NCBI GenBank assembly: GCA_046727175.1 | Contig: JBKPCD010000083.1 | Span: forward strand, 1 to 43,729 | Length of the DNA: 43,729 nt | Source: JBKPCD01 sp046727175 | GTDB taxonomy: Bacteria; Acidobacteriota; Vicinamibacteria; Vicinamibacterales; 2-12-FULL-66-21 | Direction of reading: 5' to 3' | In this document: positions 8,103 through 16,629 of the stretch, in pieces | Layout of the letters: every line of letters begins with the position of its first letter | How positions within the stretch are numbered: position 1 is the stretch's first letter | The notes under the pieces: model-generated | Told to the model about the DNA's origin: nothing | What the model saw: the letters and a program-made list of their open reading frames with translations, nothing else | Databases searched by the model: none | Made by a program: the position numbers and the translations under genes

Positions 8103-9121
8103 CGGCAATCAGGATCGGTACGCGCGGCAGTCGTCTCGCGCTGTGGCAGGCACAGACAGTCGCCCGACTCCTGGGCTCGAGCGATGTACCGACCGAAATC
8201 GTCGTGATCAAAACGACCGGCGATCGAATCCAGGACGCGCCGCTGTCGGAGTCGGGCGGCAAGCGGCTGTTCGTCAAGGAAATCGAAGACGCGCTGCTGC
8301 GTGGCGAGGTCGACGTTGCCGTCCACAGCGCGAAGGACATGCCCGCGGTCCTTCCTGACGGTCTCGCCATTGGAGCGACGCTGGAGCGCGAGGATCCGCG
8401 CGACGCCATCCTCCTGGGGTCAGACCGGAGTCGTACCGGCGTCAGACCAGAGTCAGAATGGGGTCAAACCAGGGTCAAACCAGGGTCAAACCCGGGTCAG
8501 ACACTGGTCGAACTCCTGTCTGACCCCAGTCTGTCCCCAACACTCGCGTTGCTCGGCCCCAGACCAACGATCGGAACGAGCAGCGTCAGAAGAACGGCAC
8601 AGCTCGCCGCCGTCCTGCCAAATGCCATTTTCACGCCGGTCCGCGGCAACGTGGACACGCGGCTTCGCAAGCTCGACGATGGTCGACTCGATGCCCTCGT
8701 GCTTGCGATTGCCGGCATCCGGCGACTGGGCTTCGAGGACAGAATTTCGGCGGCGCTGCCGTTCGACCTTTGTGTTCCCGCACCAGGCCAGGGGATCGTG
8801 GCAGCTGAAGTGCGAGCGGACGATCGAGAAACCCGCGAGCAGGTTGGGGCTATCCATCACCCGGCATCGGGGCTAGCATGGGCCGCGGAACGGGCGCTCG
8901 TCGTCGCGCTCGGCGGCGGATGCCAGCTGCCACTCGGGGCGGTCGCGGTCGACGAGGATGGCGCGCTCGTCATGCACGCCGTGGTAGCCTCACTCGACGG
9001 CCGCCGAATCGTCCGGCGCTCGGCGCGCGGACCGAGCGACGATCCAGGTGCGATTGGACGGCGACTCGCCGATGAAATGATCTCCGCAGGAGCTGGAGAC
9101 ATACTGAACGAGACCCGGTAG
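8099..9121 (+). CDS. hemC: Hydroxymethylbilane synthase with a repeat-encoded insertion
   Basis: HemC joins four porphobilinogens into hydroxymethylbilane. The 340-residue product has the family start IRIGTRGSRLALWQAQTV, VAVHSAKDMP, the GTSSVRR and RGNVDTRL motifs, and the dipyrromethane-attaching cysteine in GGGCQLPLGA (Cys275). Between the DPRDAILL segment and IGTSSVRR there are about 50 residues where about 16 are usual. The extra roughly 35 residues are encoded by a palindromic repeat at 8413-8530 that keeps the frame open. All recognisable active-site motifs remain, so the enzyme is probably functional. The stop codon TAG lies inside the next repeat. Confidence 0.96.
   Translation: MTAIRIGTRGSRLALWQAQTVARLLGSSDVPTEIVVIKTTGDRIQDAPLSESGGKRLFVKEIEDALLRGEVDVAVHSAKDMPAVLPDGLAIGATLEREDPRDAILLGSDRSRTGVRPESEWGQTRVKPGSNPGQTLVELLSDPSLSPTLALLGPRPTIGTSSVRRTAQLAAVLPNAIFTPVRGNVDTRLRKLDDGRLDALVLAIAGIRRLGFEDRISAALPFDLCVPAPGQGIVAAEVRADDRETREQVGAIHHPASGLAWAAERALVVALGGGCQLPLGAVAVDEDGALVMHAVVASLDGRRIVRRSARGPSDDPGAIGRRLADEMISAGAGDILNETR
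8413..8530. repeat. Palindromic GGGGTCAGAC element inside the hemC coding frame
   Basis: The left arm 8413-8431 (CTGGGGTCAGACCGGAGT) and the right arm 8512-8530 (ACTCCTGTCTGACCCCAG) are complementary at 17 of 19 positions. Between them lie direct repeats of an 11-nt AGGGTCAAACC unit. The element contains no in-frame stop and encodes the extra HemC loop. Confidence 0.92.
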
Positions 9122-9199
9122 CTCGATGGCCCGGTAGCTCGGTCACTCGAAAGGACCTTTTCGATCACAACGCGAGCTACCGAGCAACCGAGCCCCCGG
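9114..9199. repeat. Inverted repeat, CCGGTAGCTCG family (hemC-cobA/hemD gap)
   Basis: CCGGTAGCTCG units (near 9115 and 9131) face their complements CGAGCTACCGAGC and AACCGAGC (9172-9193) across a centre near TCGAAAGGACCTTTTCGA. The first unit supplies the hemC stop codon. Related GAGCTACCGAGC units occur at 34843-34947 and 38265-38302. Confidence 0.85.
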
Positions 9200-9224
9200 A
9201 AATGTTTCTGTTCATTGACGCGAT

Positions 9225-10766
9225 ATGACGAACCCACGCGTCTACATCGTTGGCGCGGGTCCGGGCGATCCGTCGCTCATCAGCGTGCGCGGGTATCGCT
9301 GTCTTCAAACGGCCGACGTCGTCGTGTACGACCATCAGGTGCACAGACGGCTTCTTCGAGTGGCTCGAGAGGACACGGAGCGAATCGACGTTGGTGCCGC
9401 CGCGCCGAAGCCGCTCGATCAGGACGCGATCTGTTTTCTGCTGGTTGAAAAGGCGCGCGAGGGAAAGATTGTCGTTCGGCTGAAGTGGGGCGATCCTTTC
9501 GTCTTCGACAGCGGCGGGAAAGAAGCGCTGTTCTTGTACGAGCAGGGCGTGCCGTTTGAGGTCGTGCCAGGGATACCAACCGCTTTGGGTGGTCCAGCGT
9601 ACGCCGGTGTGCCAGTCACGTATCCGGGCGCGGGCGATGTGCTCGCCTTCGTCCGCGGGCATGAAGGCGAGACCGACACGCTGCCAGCCGCCGATTGGGC
9701 AGGTCTCGCGGGGCTCGGCGGGACGCTCGTGTCTTATGCCGGCGCGCGCCAGATTCAACTGATGACCCAAGCGCTCGTCGCACACGGCCGCAGTCCCGAG
9801 GAAGCGGCCGCGCTCATCTACGATCCGACCATCCCGTCGCAGTGCACGATCGAGGGGACGCTCGGTAAGATCGCGGAACGCGCTCGGGACGGCCGCCCGG
9901 CGCTGCTCGTCGTTGGCGCGGTCGCCGGCTTGCGCGGTCACCTGCGCTGGTTCGACGAACGCCCTCTCTTCGGCAAACGGATCGTCGTTACGAGATCCAA
10001 AGAACAGGCCGGCGAGCTGATCGAGATGCTCGAGGATCGCGGCGCCGAGGCAATCCCGGCTCCCACGATCCGCATCGCTCCGCCGGAGAACGCCGCCGCC
10101 CTCGACGCTGCGTGCCGCGAGGCCGAAGCGTTCGACTGGCTCGTCTTCACGAGCGCGAATGGCGTCGATCATTTCATGGCGCGTCTGCTCGCCGTGGGGG
10201 ATGTCAGGGATTTGAAAGGCGTTCGGATCTGTACGATCGGGCCATCCACGGCTTCGCGTCTGTCGCGGTACGGCATCAAGGTCGACCTCACGCCCGACGA
10301 GTATCGCGCCGAGGCAGTGGTACAAGCGTTGAGAGAAACGGGCGACCTGAAGGGGGTCCGCGTGCTGCTGCCGCGCGCCGATATTGCACGCGAGCTGCTG
10401 GCGGACGAACTGCGTGAAGCCGGAGCCGAGGTCGTCGAGGTCGTTGCCTATCGGACGGTCCTTGCACCGGCGGACGCGGAGGGAGAGCCGGACATTTATC
10501 GCATGCTGCTCGACCGTCAGATCGACGCGGTCACGTTCACCAGTGCGTCCACGGTCCGGAACTTCGCTGCGATACTCGGCCGCGAGCAGGCGGCCGACCT
10601 GCTGCGCACCACGGTTGTGGCCTGCATTGGTCCCGTCACGGCGGAAGCGGCGCAACAGCTCGACATCGCCACCACGATCATGCCGAAGCGATACACGATC
10701 GGAGATCTGGTGGATGCGCTCGTCGAGCATTTCACCAGACCAGGACCTGATTCACCACGTCGATGA
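9225..10766 (+). CDS. cobA-hemD: Uroporphyrinogen-III C-methyltransferase / uroporphyrinogen-III synthase fusion
   Basis: A 513-residue two-domain enzyme. Residues 1 to about 240 form a SAM-dependent tetrapyrrole methylase domain (VYIVGAGPGDPSLI, FEVVPGIPTALG), which would make precorrin-2 for siroheme or cobalamin. Residues about 250-510 form a HemD domain (RIVVTRSKEQAGEL, FTSANGV, VTFTSASTV), which cyclises hydroxymethylbilane. In the methylase half the usual RLKGGDPFVFGRGGEE reads RLKWGDPFVFDSGGKE, and PGITSA reads PGIPTA, so its activity or specificity may differ. It overlaps hemB by four bases, matching the hemAXCDB order known from Bacillus. Confidence 0.93.
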   Translation: MTNPRVYIVGAGPGDPSLISVRGYRCLQTADVVVYDHQVHRRLLRVAREDTERIDVGAAAPKPLDQDAICFLLVEKAREGKIVVRLKWGDPFVFDSGGKEALFLYEQGVPFEVVPGIPTALGGPAYAGVPVTYPGAGDVLAFVRGHEGETDTLPAADWAGLAGLGGTLVSYAGARQIQLMTQALVAHGRSPEEAAALIYDPTIPSQCTIEGTLGKIAERARDGRPALLVVGAVAGLRGHLRWFDERPLFGKRIVVTRSKEQAGELIEMLEDRGAEAIPAPTIRIAPPENAAALDAACREAEAFDWLVFTSANGVDHFMARLLAVGDVRDLKGVRICTIGPSTASRLSRYGIKVDLTPDEYRAEAVVQALRETGDLKGVRVLLPRADIARELLADELREAGAEVVEVVAYRTVLAPADAEGEPDIYRMLLDRQIDAVTFTSASTVRNFAAILGREQAADLLRTTVVACIGPVTAEAAQQLDIATTIMPKRYTIGDLVDALVEHFTRPGPDSPRR

Positions 10767-11782
10767 CCAGAACACCATCTGCCAGCGTCACCGCCGATAC
10801 CTCCAGACGCATCAAGCTGGATTTGCGTCGCCGGCCGAGACGTCTTCGCCGTTCAGCCGGGATCCGGGGCCTCGTGCGCGAGACGCGACTTTCGGCCGAA
10901 AGCTTCCTGTATCCGCTGTTCGTCCGGAGCGGCGAAGGCGAGCGGCGCGAGATCGCGTCAATGCCGGGTGTCTACCAGCTCTCAGTGGACGAAGCGATCC
11001 ACGAAGCGGCAGCCGCGAAGGCGGACGGAATCCCGGGCGTGCTCCTGTTCGGTCTGCCCGATGAAAAAGATCCGATTGGATCTGCGGCGTACGATCCTGA
11101 GGCGCCGGTTCAAGCCGCTGTGCGCGCGCTCAAGCGTGACGTACGCGATCTGCTCGTCGTAACGGACGTGTGCCTGTGCGAGTACACGTCGCACGGCCAC
11201 TGCGGGATCGTCCTGGACGACGAGATCACCAACGATGCGACGGTGGAACAGCTCGTGCGGACTGCATTGTCGCACGCCGCCGCAGGGGCCGACATCGTCG
11301 CGCCATCCGACATGATGGACGGGCGCGTCGGCCGCATACGCGAAGCGCTGGACGATGGAGGCTTCACGCACGTCGCGATCATGTCGTACGCCGCGAAGTA
11401 TTGCTCCGCGTTCTACGGTCCGTTCCGCGAGGCGGCGGATTCGGCCCCGGCGTTCGGCGATCGACGTTCGCATCAGATGGATCCCGCGAACGTGGAAGAG
11501 GCGCTTCGCGAGGTGGAGCTGGACGTCGAAGAAGGCGCTGACATCGTGATGGTGAAGCCCGCGATGACGTACCTGGACGTCATCGCGCGGGTGAAAGCGG
11601 AATTCGGACTGCCGACCGCCGCCTATCACGTCAGCGGTGAGTACGCGATGCTGAAGGCTGCAGCGCGGAATAGCTGGATCGACGAGCCGCGCGCGATGAT
11701 GGAGACGCTCACCGCGATCCGGCGCGCGGGCGCGGACATCATCATCACGTACTACGCGCGCGAAGCCGCGCGGATGCTGTAA
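10763..11782 (+). CDS. hemB: Delta-aminolevulinic acid dehydratase (porphobilinogen synthase)
   Basis: HemB condenses two 5-aminolevulinates to porphobilinogen. The 339-residue product has the cysteine-rich zinc site DVCLCEYTSHGHCG (Cys137, Cys139, Cys147), so it is probably the zinc-using type. The two active-site lysines are in MSYAAKY (Lys211) and VMVKPAM (Lys264). The C-terminal ITYYAREAARML is typical. The first 20 residues are a polar extension. It is the last gene of the tightly overlapped hemA-hemC-cobA/hemD-hemB run. Confidence 0.97.
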   Translation: MTRTPSASVTADTSRRIKLDLRRRPRRLRRSAGIRGLVRETRLSAESFLYPLFVRSGEGERREIASMPGVYQLSVDEAIHEAAAAKADGIPGVLLFGLPDEKDPIGSAAYDPEAPVQAAVRALKRDVRDLLVVTDVCLCEYTSHGHCGIVLDDEITNDATVEQLVRTALSHAAAGADIVAPSDMMDGRVGRIREALDDGGFTHVAIMSYAAKYCSAFYGPFREAADSAPAFGDRRSHQMDPANVEEALREVELDVEEGADIVMVKPAMTYLDVIARVKAEFGLPTAAYHVSGEYAMLKAAARNSWIDEPRAMMETLTAIRRAGADIIITYYAREAARML

Positions 11783-11796
11783 AGACGCGGCGGACG

Positions 11797-11967
11797 CTAT
11801 CTCGAGCGCAGTGACGCAAAGCCAACCAGCAACCACGTAAGGAACGCCAGCGTCAGCATCACAGAGACCCAGTCTCGCCGAGTGCGTGGGCGGACGCCGA
11901 ACACGTACGGACCTACCAGACAGATCCCGGCCAGCAGGACGAACCAGGCGAGCGGTGTGCGGATCAT
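11797..11967 (-). CDS. Small two-helix membrane protein, unknown
   Basis: A 56-residue frame beginning MIRTPLAWFVLLAGI with two hydrophobic segments (residues 5-23 and 33-51) joined by a basic loop RPRTRRD. It starts 53 bases after the metallo-beta-lactamase-fold gene on the same strand and ends facing the hemB stop. I recognise no family. The membrane topology and strand context are the only support, so it may not be a real gene. Confidence 0.45.
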   Translation of the reverse strand: MIRTPLAWFVLLAGICLVGPYVFGVRPRTRRDWVSVMLTLAFLTWLLVGFASLRSR

Positions 11968-12020
11968 CGACGTCTGAAGCCTACCTATCAGACGTCCCAC
12001 TCGAGGGAGCGGTCGGGCCC

Positions 12021-12980
12021 TCAGATCTCCATGAGATCCTTCCCGATTATGATCTCGCCGCTGAAGTGCACGCGCGCGGCGTCGAGCCACATCTGATCCG
12101 ATACTGGCGGCTCCTCTGCCGGGACCAGATGCGAGAGCACGAGCGTCTTGACGCCAGCGGCCTTCGCAATGCGTCCGGCGTCTTCCGCGCGAGTGTGGTG
12201 GGAGACGATGCTCTGTTCGAGCTTCGTCGCGTTCTGTACGCCTGCAACCAGACGCGGGACAGCGGGCAAATAGAGCGCTTCGTGAACCAGGATGTCAGCG
12301 CCTTGCGCGAGCTTGATGAGGCCGTCCGAAGGCGCGGTATCGCCCGAGATGACGATCGAACGATCGCGCGCGTCGAAGCGATACCCGAACGCCGGGACGA
12401 TCGGCCGGTGGTCGACGAGCGCTGCCGTGACTTTGACGTTCTCGTCGTCGAGGACCAGACCGCCCTTCGTCAGCTCGTGCGCGTGAACGAGCGGCACAAG
12501 GGGGACTCGGCCTTCGTCCGCGATGCGCGTCTCGATGTCGTACGCGTTCATCTCGAAGAACAACCTCGTCATCTTCTGGAGCGGCGGCGGCCCCCACGTA
12601 TCCACTCGCGTCCGAAGGCCCGCTGCCCACGCGAGCAGAAGTAGATTGCCGTAGTCGGCATTGTGATCGGAATGATGGTGAGTGAGGAAGACGTGACGAA
12701 CACTCGCGAGCGACACACCCGCGAGCACCAGCTGACGCGCGACACCGTTGCCGCAGTCGACGATGTACGGCGTATTGTTGACGAGAATCACTTGCGCCGA
12801 CGCCGCACGAGATTTGCGCGGACGTGGTCCGCCGCCGGTGCCAAGGAGGATCAGCCTCGTCTTCGAGGCTTGCGCGGCGGCGCCTCGGGGTCGTCCGAGC
12901 GCGATGCCAGCTAACGAGCTTGCCCACCTCAGAATGTCACGCCGCGCAATTCTCTCGAACTTCACTGAAGGTATCTTCAA
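12021..12980 (-). CDS. Exported metallo-beta-lactamase-fold hydrolase
   Basis: A 319-residue metal-dependent hydrolase of the RNase Z/arylsulfatase-like branch. Near residue 13 is a twin-arginine-like signal (ARRDILRWASSLAGIALG) ending around AAAQA, suggesting folded export. The core has LGTGGGPRPRKSRAA, the metal-binding HHHSDHN (residues 101-107), a later GDTAPSD and a final SHLVP. The substrate is unknown; closest family members include putative arylsulfatases and cyclic phosphodiesterases. The start is uncertain: the reading begins with TTG at 12980 after GGGGATGAG, and a GTG at 12965 is an alternative. Confidence 0.85.
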   Translation of the reverse strand: MKIPSVKFERIARRDILRWASSLAGIALGRPRGAAAQASKTRLILLGTGGGPRPRKSRAASAQVILVNNTPYIVDCGNGVARQLVLAGVSLASVRHVFLTHHHSDHNADYGNLLLLAWAAGLRTRVDTWGPPPLQKMTRLFFEMNAYDIETRIADEGRVPLVPLVHAHELTKGGLVLDDENVKVTAALVDHRPIVPAFGYRFDARDRSIVISGDTAPSDGLIKLAQGADILVHEALYLPAVPRLVAGVQNATKLEQSIVSHHTRAEDAGRIAKAAGVKTLVLSHLVPAEEPPVSDQMWLDAARVHFSGEIIIGKDLMEI

Positions 12981-13019
12981 CTCATCCCCGGTCAGGTTGC
13001 GCCCGGTGCGGCGACGATC

Positions 13020-13062
13020 TTCTCGTGACGCCCAAAGCCGAAAGCCCTGAGCCCAAAGCCTG
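13020..13062. repeat. Degenerate repeat, GCCCAAAGCC family, second copy
   Basis: TTCTCGTGAC followed by GCCCAAAGCCGAAAGCC and TGAGCCCAAAGCC; nearly the same as 1241-1285. It lies between the permease stop and the hydrolase start, within the 12981-13095 gap that holds no gene. Confidence 0.85.
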
Positions 13063-13095
13063 AATTGCGCCTGAACTCCAGATCGGCGCCAACTA

Positions 13096-15522
13096 TCACT
13101 CCGTCCTCAGTGCCGCGAGCGGATCGATTCTCGTCGCGCGGCGGGCGGGCATGTAGGCGGCGGCGAGCGCCACGACCGCCAGCAGCACCGGGACTGACAC
13201 GAAGGTCAACGGATCGACCGGACTGACGCCGAACAGCACGCTCCTCAGCAGCCGCGAGCTTCCCATCGAGACAAGCAAGCCGAGACCCACACCAGTGGCA
13301 ACGAGCCTCGTCGCTTCACGCAAAACGAGCTGCAAAACGGCCTTCGCGTCGGCACCAAGCGCCAGCCGAATCCCGAATTCGTGGGTGCGACGGCCGACAA
13401 CGAACGCCAGCACGCCGTACAACCCGATCGACGCGAGCAGCGCGCCGAGGAACCCGATGATTCCCGCCGCGATGGCCGCAACCTTCGACGGCAGAATCCA
13501 GAGCCGAAGCTCGTCGGCGAGGGGTGTCACGGCAACCCGAACGTCGGGGTCCACGGCGCGCGCTTCCGCACGCAAGGCGTTCATCACGAGTGGCAGACTG
13601 CCCGTCGTGCGAACCAGCACTCGGAGCTGCAGATGGTCCCGTCCCGACTGCGGCGGCACATACAGCGAGAGCTCTTTGTCGCGCCACAGCGCCACATCGC
13701 TCGCGTCACGCGCGATGCCGATGACGGTCACGACGCCCACCGCCTCGGTCTTCAGCTTCTGTCCAATCGGATCTTCGTGTGGCCAGAACTTCCGGGCGAG
13801 CGTCTCGCTGATGAGCGCGACCGGCACTTCCGACCCAGCCTCGGCCTGCGTGAAATTGCGGCCGGCCACGATCGGAATTCCCAGCGTCTCGAAGTACGAC
13901 GGCGTCACGAACGTGTACGTGCACCAGACGGATTCGCCGCCTGCATCGGACCTTCCATCGAGGTGGAGCGAGGTTCGCCGGACGCCGCCGATGAGCGGGA
14001 CGTGCGACGTCAGCGCAACCGAGGAGACGCCCGAAAGGCTGCCGACCCGAGCCAGGATGCGATCGTGGAATGCCATCGCTCGCGCGGGCGTGTAATCGTG
14101 TCGCACGAGATCGTAGTTGGCATACGCGATGCCATCCGCACGAAAGCCGAGATCGAGGGCGTGCGCGTGCTGCAGCCCTCTCGCCAACAAACCTGCTGTG
14201 ACGAGCAGCATCAACGACAGCGCGATTTGCACGACGACCAGGCCGCTTCGAAGCGCCGACCGCTGCAGCCCCACACCGAGCATCGTTCCCTCGTCGTGGA
14301 GAGCGGCCGAGACCGCCGTCGACGACGCCTGGATGGCAGGAACGAGACCGAAGGCGAGCGCCGCGGCCAGACCAAGGAGCATCGTGTACACAACCACGTG
14401 CAGGTCGGGCGCGACGTCGAGCATTACGGCCCACCCAAACGGAAGCAACGACAGCCCGATCGGATACAGCACTCGCAGTGTCCAGCTCGCGAGCAGCAAT
14501 CCTGCAATGCCGGCGCCGGACGCGACAACCGCGCTTTCACACATCAGCTGACGGACGATGCGCCATCGGTTCGCGCCGACGGCAAGACGTATGGCCAGCT
14601 CGCGCTGACGTGATGCGAGGCGGGCAATCACGAGGTTCGTGATGTTCGCGGCGGCGATGAGCAGCACCAGCCCGACGATCGCCATCACCATCGCAATCAG
14701 CCATTTCTCATCGCCATTGAGCGGAAAGAACGTTCCCGGTGCGATCGCGATACCGGTCGGACGCTGCTTTCCGGGCCGCTCGGTCGACAACCGTCCCGCG
14801 ACCCGCGTCAACGTCTGCGCGGCGAGCGCCTGCGACATGCCAGGCCTGAGTCTTCCGAGACACAACAGCCAGGTGGCCGAACCGTCCGACATAAGATCCG
14901 TTTGGGGAGAGATGATGCGTTGAAGTGTCAGGGGAATCCAGACGTCCGCCTGCAGCGGCTCGGTGCCCATGAACCGGCGCGGACCCACGCCGATGATCGT
15001 GAGCTCGAGTCCGTTCACCCTGATCGCCGACCCGATGACGTTCCGATCCGAGTTGAGACGCCGGACCCAATGGTCGTAGCTGACGATCGCGACGTGGCTC
15101 GCGTCGCGACCCTGCAGATCGGACGGCCCGATCGGACGTCCGAGCGTCATCTCGATGCCGAGTGAGCCGAAGAAGTTGTCCGACACCGCATACGCGAGCG
15201 CTTCCCGCGGCTCAGCCTCGCCAATCGTGATCTCGAACGGTCTGTACGCGACGAGCGCTTCGAGCACGGTCGATTGCGAGCGGTAATCCAGATAATCCCG
15301 GAAGGTGAACAGGTTCTCCCGTCGTCCCTGCGCGTTCAACGGATGGAGCCGAACGATACCCGCCGCGTCGCGCACCGGCATCGGTCGCAGCGTCAGCACG
15401 TTCACCAGCGTGAACATGATCGTGTTCAGCGCAATCCCAATCGCGAGCGTAGTGATCGCGACCAGCGTGAACGCGGGGCTCGCGACGAGCGTTCGAAGGG
15501 CGTAACGGAGGTCGGAGAGCAT
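13096..15522 (-). CDS. ADOP-type ABC transporter permease (MacB/FtsX family)
   Basis: An 808-residue permease of the acidobacterial duplicated orphan permease type: MLSDLRYALRTL start, first helix near residues 20-45, a MacB-like periplasmic core domain to about residue 250, an FtsX block of three helices, a second periplasmic domain (GIPIVAGRNFTQ) and a final FtsX block ending YMPARRATRIDPLAALRTE. Such proteins probably act with an ATPase encoded elsewhere, moving or sensing envelope substrates; no ATPase gene is adjacent. The decayed copy upstream on the same strand is a paralogue. Confidence 0.93.
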   Translation of the reverse strand: MLSDLRYALRTLVASPAFTLVAITTLAIGIALNTIMFTLVNVLTLRPMPVRDAAGIVRLHPLNAQGRRENLFTFRDYLDYRSQSTVLEALVAYRPFEITIGEAEPREALAYAVSDNFFGSLGIEMTLGRPIGPSDLQGRDASHVAIVSYDHWVRRLNSDRNVIGSAIRVNGLELTIIGVGPRRFMGTEPLQADVWIPLTLQRIISPQTDLMSDGSATWLLCLGRLRPGMSQALAAQTLTRVAGRLSTERPGKQRPTGIAIAPGTFFPLNGDEKWLIAMVMAIVGLVLLIAAANITNLVIARLASRQRELAIRLAVGANRWRIVRQLMCESAVVASGAGIAGLLLASWTLRVLYPIGLSLLPFGWAVMLDVAPDLHVVVYTMLLGLAAALAFGLVPAIQASSTAVSAALHDEGTMLGVGLQRSALRSGLVVVQIALSLMLLVTAGLLARGLQHAHALDLGFRADGIAYANYDLVRHDYTPARAMAFHDRILARVGSLSGVSSVALTSHVPLIGGVRRTSLHLDGRSDAGGESVWCTYTFVTPSYFETLGIPIVAGRNFTQAEAGSEVPVALISETLARKFWPHEDPIGQKLKTEAVGVVTVIGIARDASDVALWRDKELSLYVPPQSGRDHLQLRVLVRTTGSLPLVMNALRAEARAVDPDVRVAVTPLADELRLWILPSKVAAIAAGIIGFLGALLASIGLYGVLAFVVGRRTHEFGIRLALGADAKAVLQLVLREATRLVATGVGLGLLVSMGSSRLLRSVLFGVSPVDPLTFVSVPVLLAVVALAAAYMPARRATRIDPLAALRTE

Positions 15523-15526
15523 AGCG

Positions 15527-15664
15527 AGGTTCTCAGTTCTCGGTTCTCAGTTCTCGGTCTCGGTCCCGGTTCTCAGTTCCCGGTTCTCAGTTGGAGCTTC
15601 AGCGGGTTTGCTTCTCGATTTCGAACCGCGATCCCCGGTCCCCGGTCCCCGGTCCCCGGTCCGC
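15527..15664. repeat. Two degenerate tandem repeats between ADOP copies
   Basis: From 15527 to 15594 there are about six GGTTCTCAGTTC/TCGGTTC units. From 15630 to 15664 there are four to five copies of the 7-mer GGTCCCC. No complementary arm is seen nearby. The repeats lie between the intact ADOP start and the decayed copy's stop. Confidence 0.8.
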
Positions 15665-15677
15665 GGCCCCCCCGAAC

Positions 15678-16545
15678 TCACTGCGCCCGCAAGGCGGTCA
15701 ACGGATCGATCGTGGTTGCGCGGCGGGCAGGGACGTACGCGGCAATAACAGCGGCGGCGATCAAAATGACAGCGGCGCCGCCGATCGCCAACGGATCCGA
15801 GGGTGCGACCTGAAACAGAAACCTCTCGATGAGTCGTGTCAGCGGTGCGATTGCAAGCCCGCCAATTCCGAGGCCCACGAGCACCGGCGACAACACCCCT
15901 GCGATGACCATCCGCACGACTCTGGACGGCCTCGCACCGAGCGCGATGCGGAGTCCGATCTCCTGCGTCCGCTGCGCGACGACGAACGAGACGACACCTG
16001 CGATGCCAAGGCCCGTCAGCCCCAATGCCAACGCGGCGAACACCGTGAGCAGTTTCGAGAGCATCCTGCGGTCGCCAACCGTGTTGGCAATGGCATCGGC
16101 AAGCCGTGTCGGGCCGTAGGTCGCGACGGAAGAATCCACGGACGCGATGCGCGCTTCGACCGTTCGCACGAGCTGCAGCGGGTCGCCTTGCGCAGCGCGA
16201 ACGACGAGCGCGGGGCTTGCAGCGGGAAACTGGGCGTACGCGCAATACACTTCGGCAGTCGTGCGACCTGCCAGACCGCCTCGCAGCGTGTCGCCGACGA
16301 CGCCAACGATCTCCAGATCGCGAAGCTCCGGAACTCCCACGATCATCACGTGCCTGCCGATTGGATCGCCAGGCGGGAGAAATCGCCGAACGACGGTCTC
16401 GTTCACGACGGCGATGGTTGAAGGGCCTTCGCGATCGCGTTCGTCCAGGGCGCGACCGCGACGCATCGGAATCCCCATTGTCAAGCAGCACGAAAACGGG
16501 AGCTCGGAGCACGGCGCGAAGTGCATAGCGGAGATCGTTCACCAT
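15678..16545 (-). pseudogene. ADOP-type permease remnant with internal deletion and frame break
   Basis: The frame from 16545 begins MVNDLRYALRAVLRAPVFVL, the usual ADOP N-terminus, then turns to nonsense. A second frame from about 16479 gives the C-terminal third, starting at the equivalent of GIPMRRGR and ending AAYVPARRATTIDPLTALRA. The two parts meet near 16478-16490. Compared with the intact neighbour of 808 residues, about 500 internal residues (1.5 kb) are missing and the join is out of frame. The C-terminal part keeps conserved FtsX helices, so the loss looks recent. Confidence 0.85.
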
Positions 16546-16629
16546 CCGGATGCCTCGAGGCCGTCTGCCAGATTTCTCAATGCGGGGCCGCCTGCGATCG
16601 TGTGCGAACCGTCAGCTCCCCTTCGCCGT

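Noticed and set aside
8413..8530. CRISPR-like array inside hemC
   Set aside because: The units are about 11 nt, directly adjacent and degenerate, with no spacers of constant length and no cas genes in the window.
9177..10730. 517-codon minus-strand frame opposite cobA-hemD
   Set aside because: Shadow frame; composition is that of a reversed coding strand and no motif is present.
15630..15664. G-quadruplex from GGTCCCC tandem units
   Set aside because: G and C runs alternate on each strand, so duplex or hairpin forms would outcompete a quadruplex.
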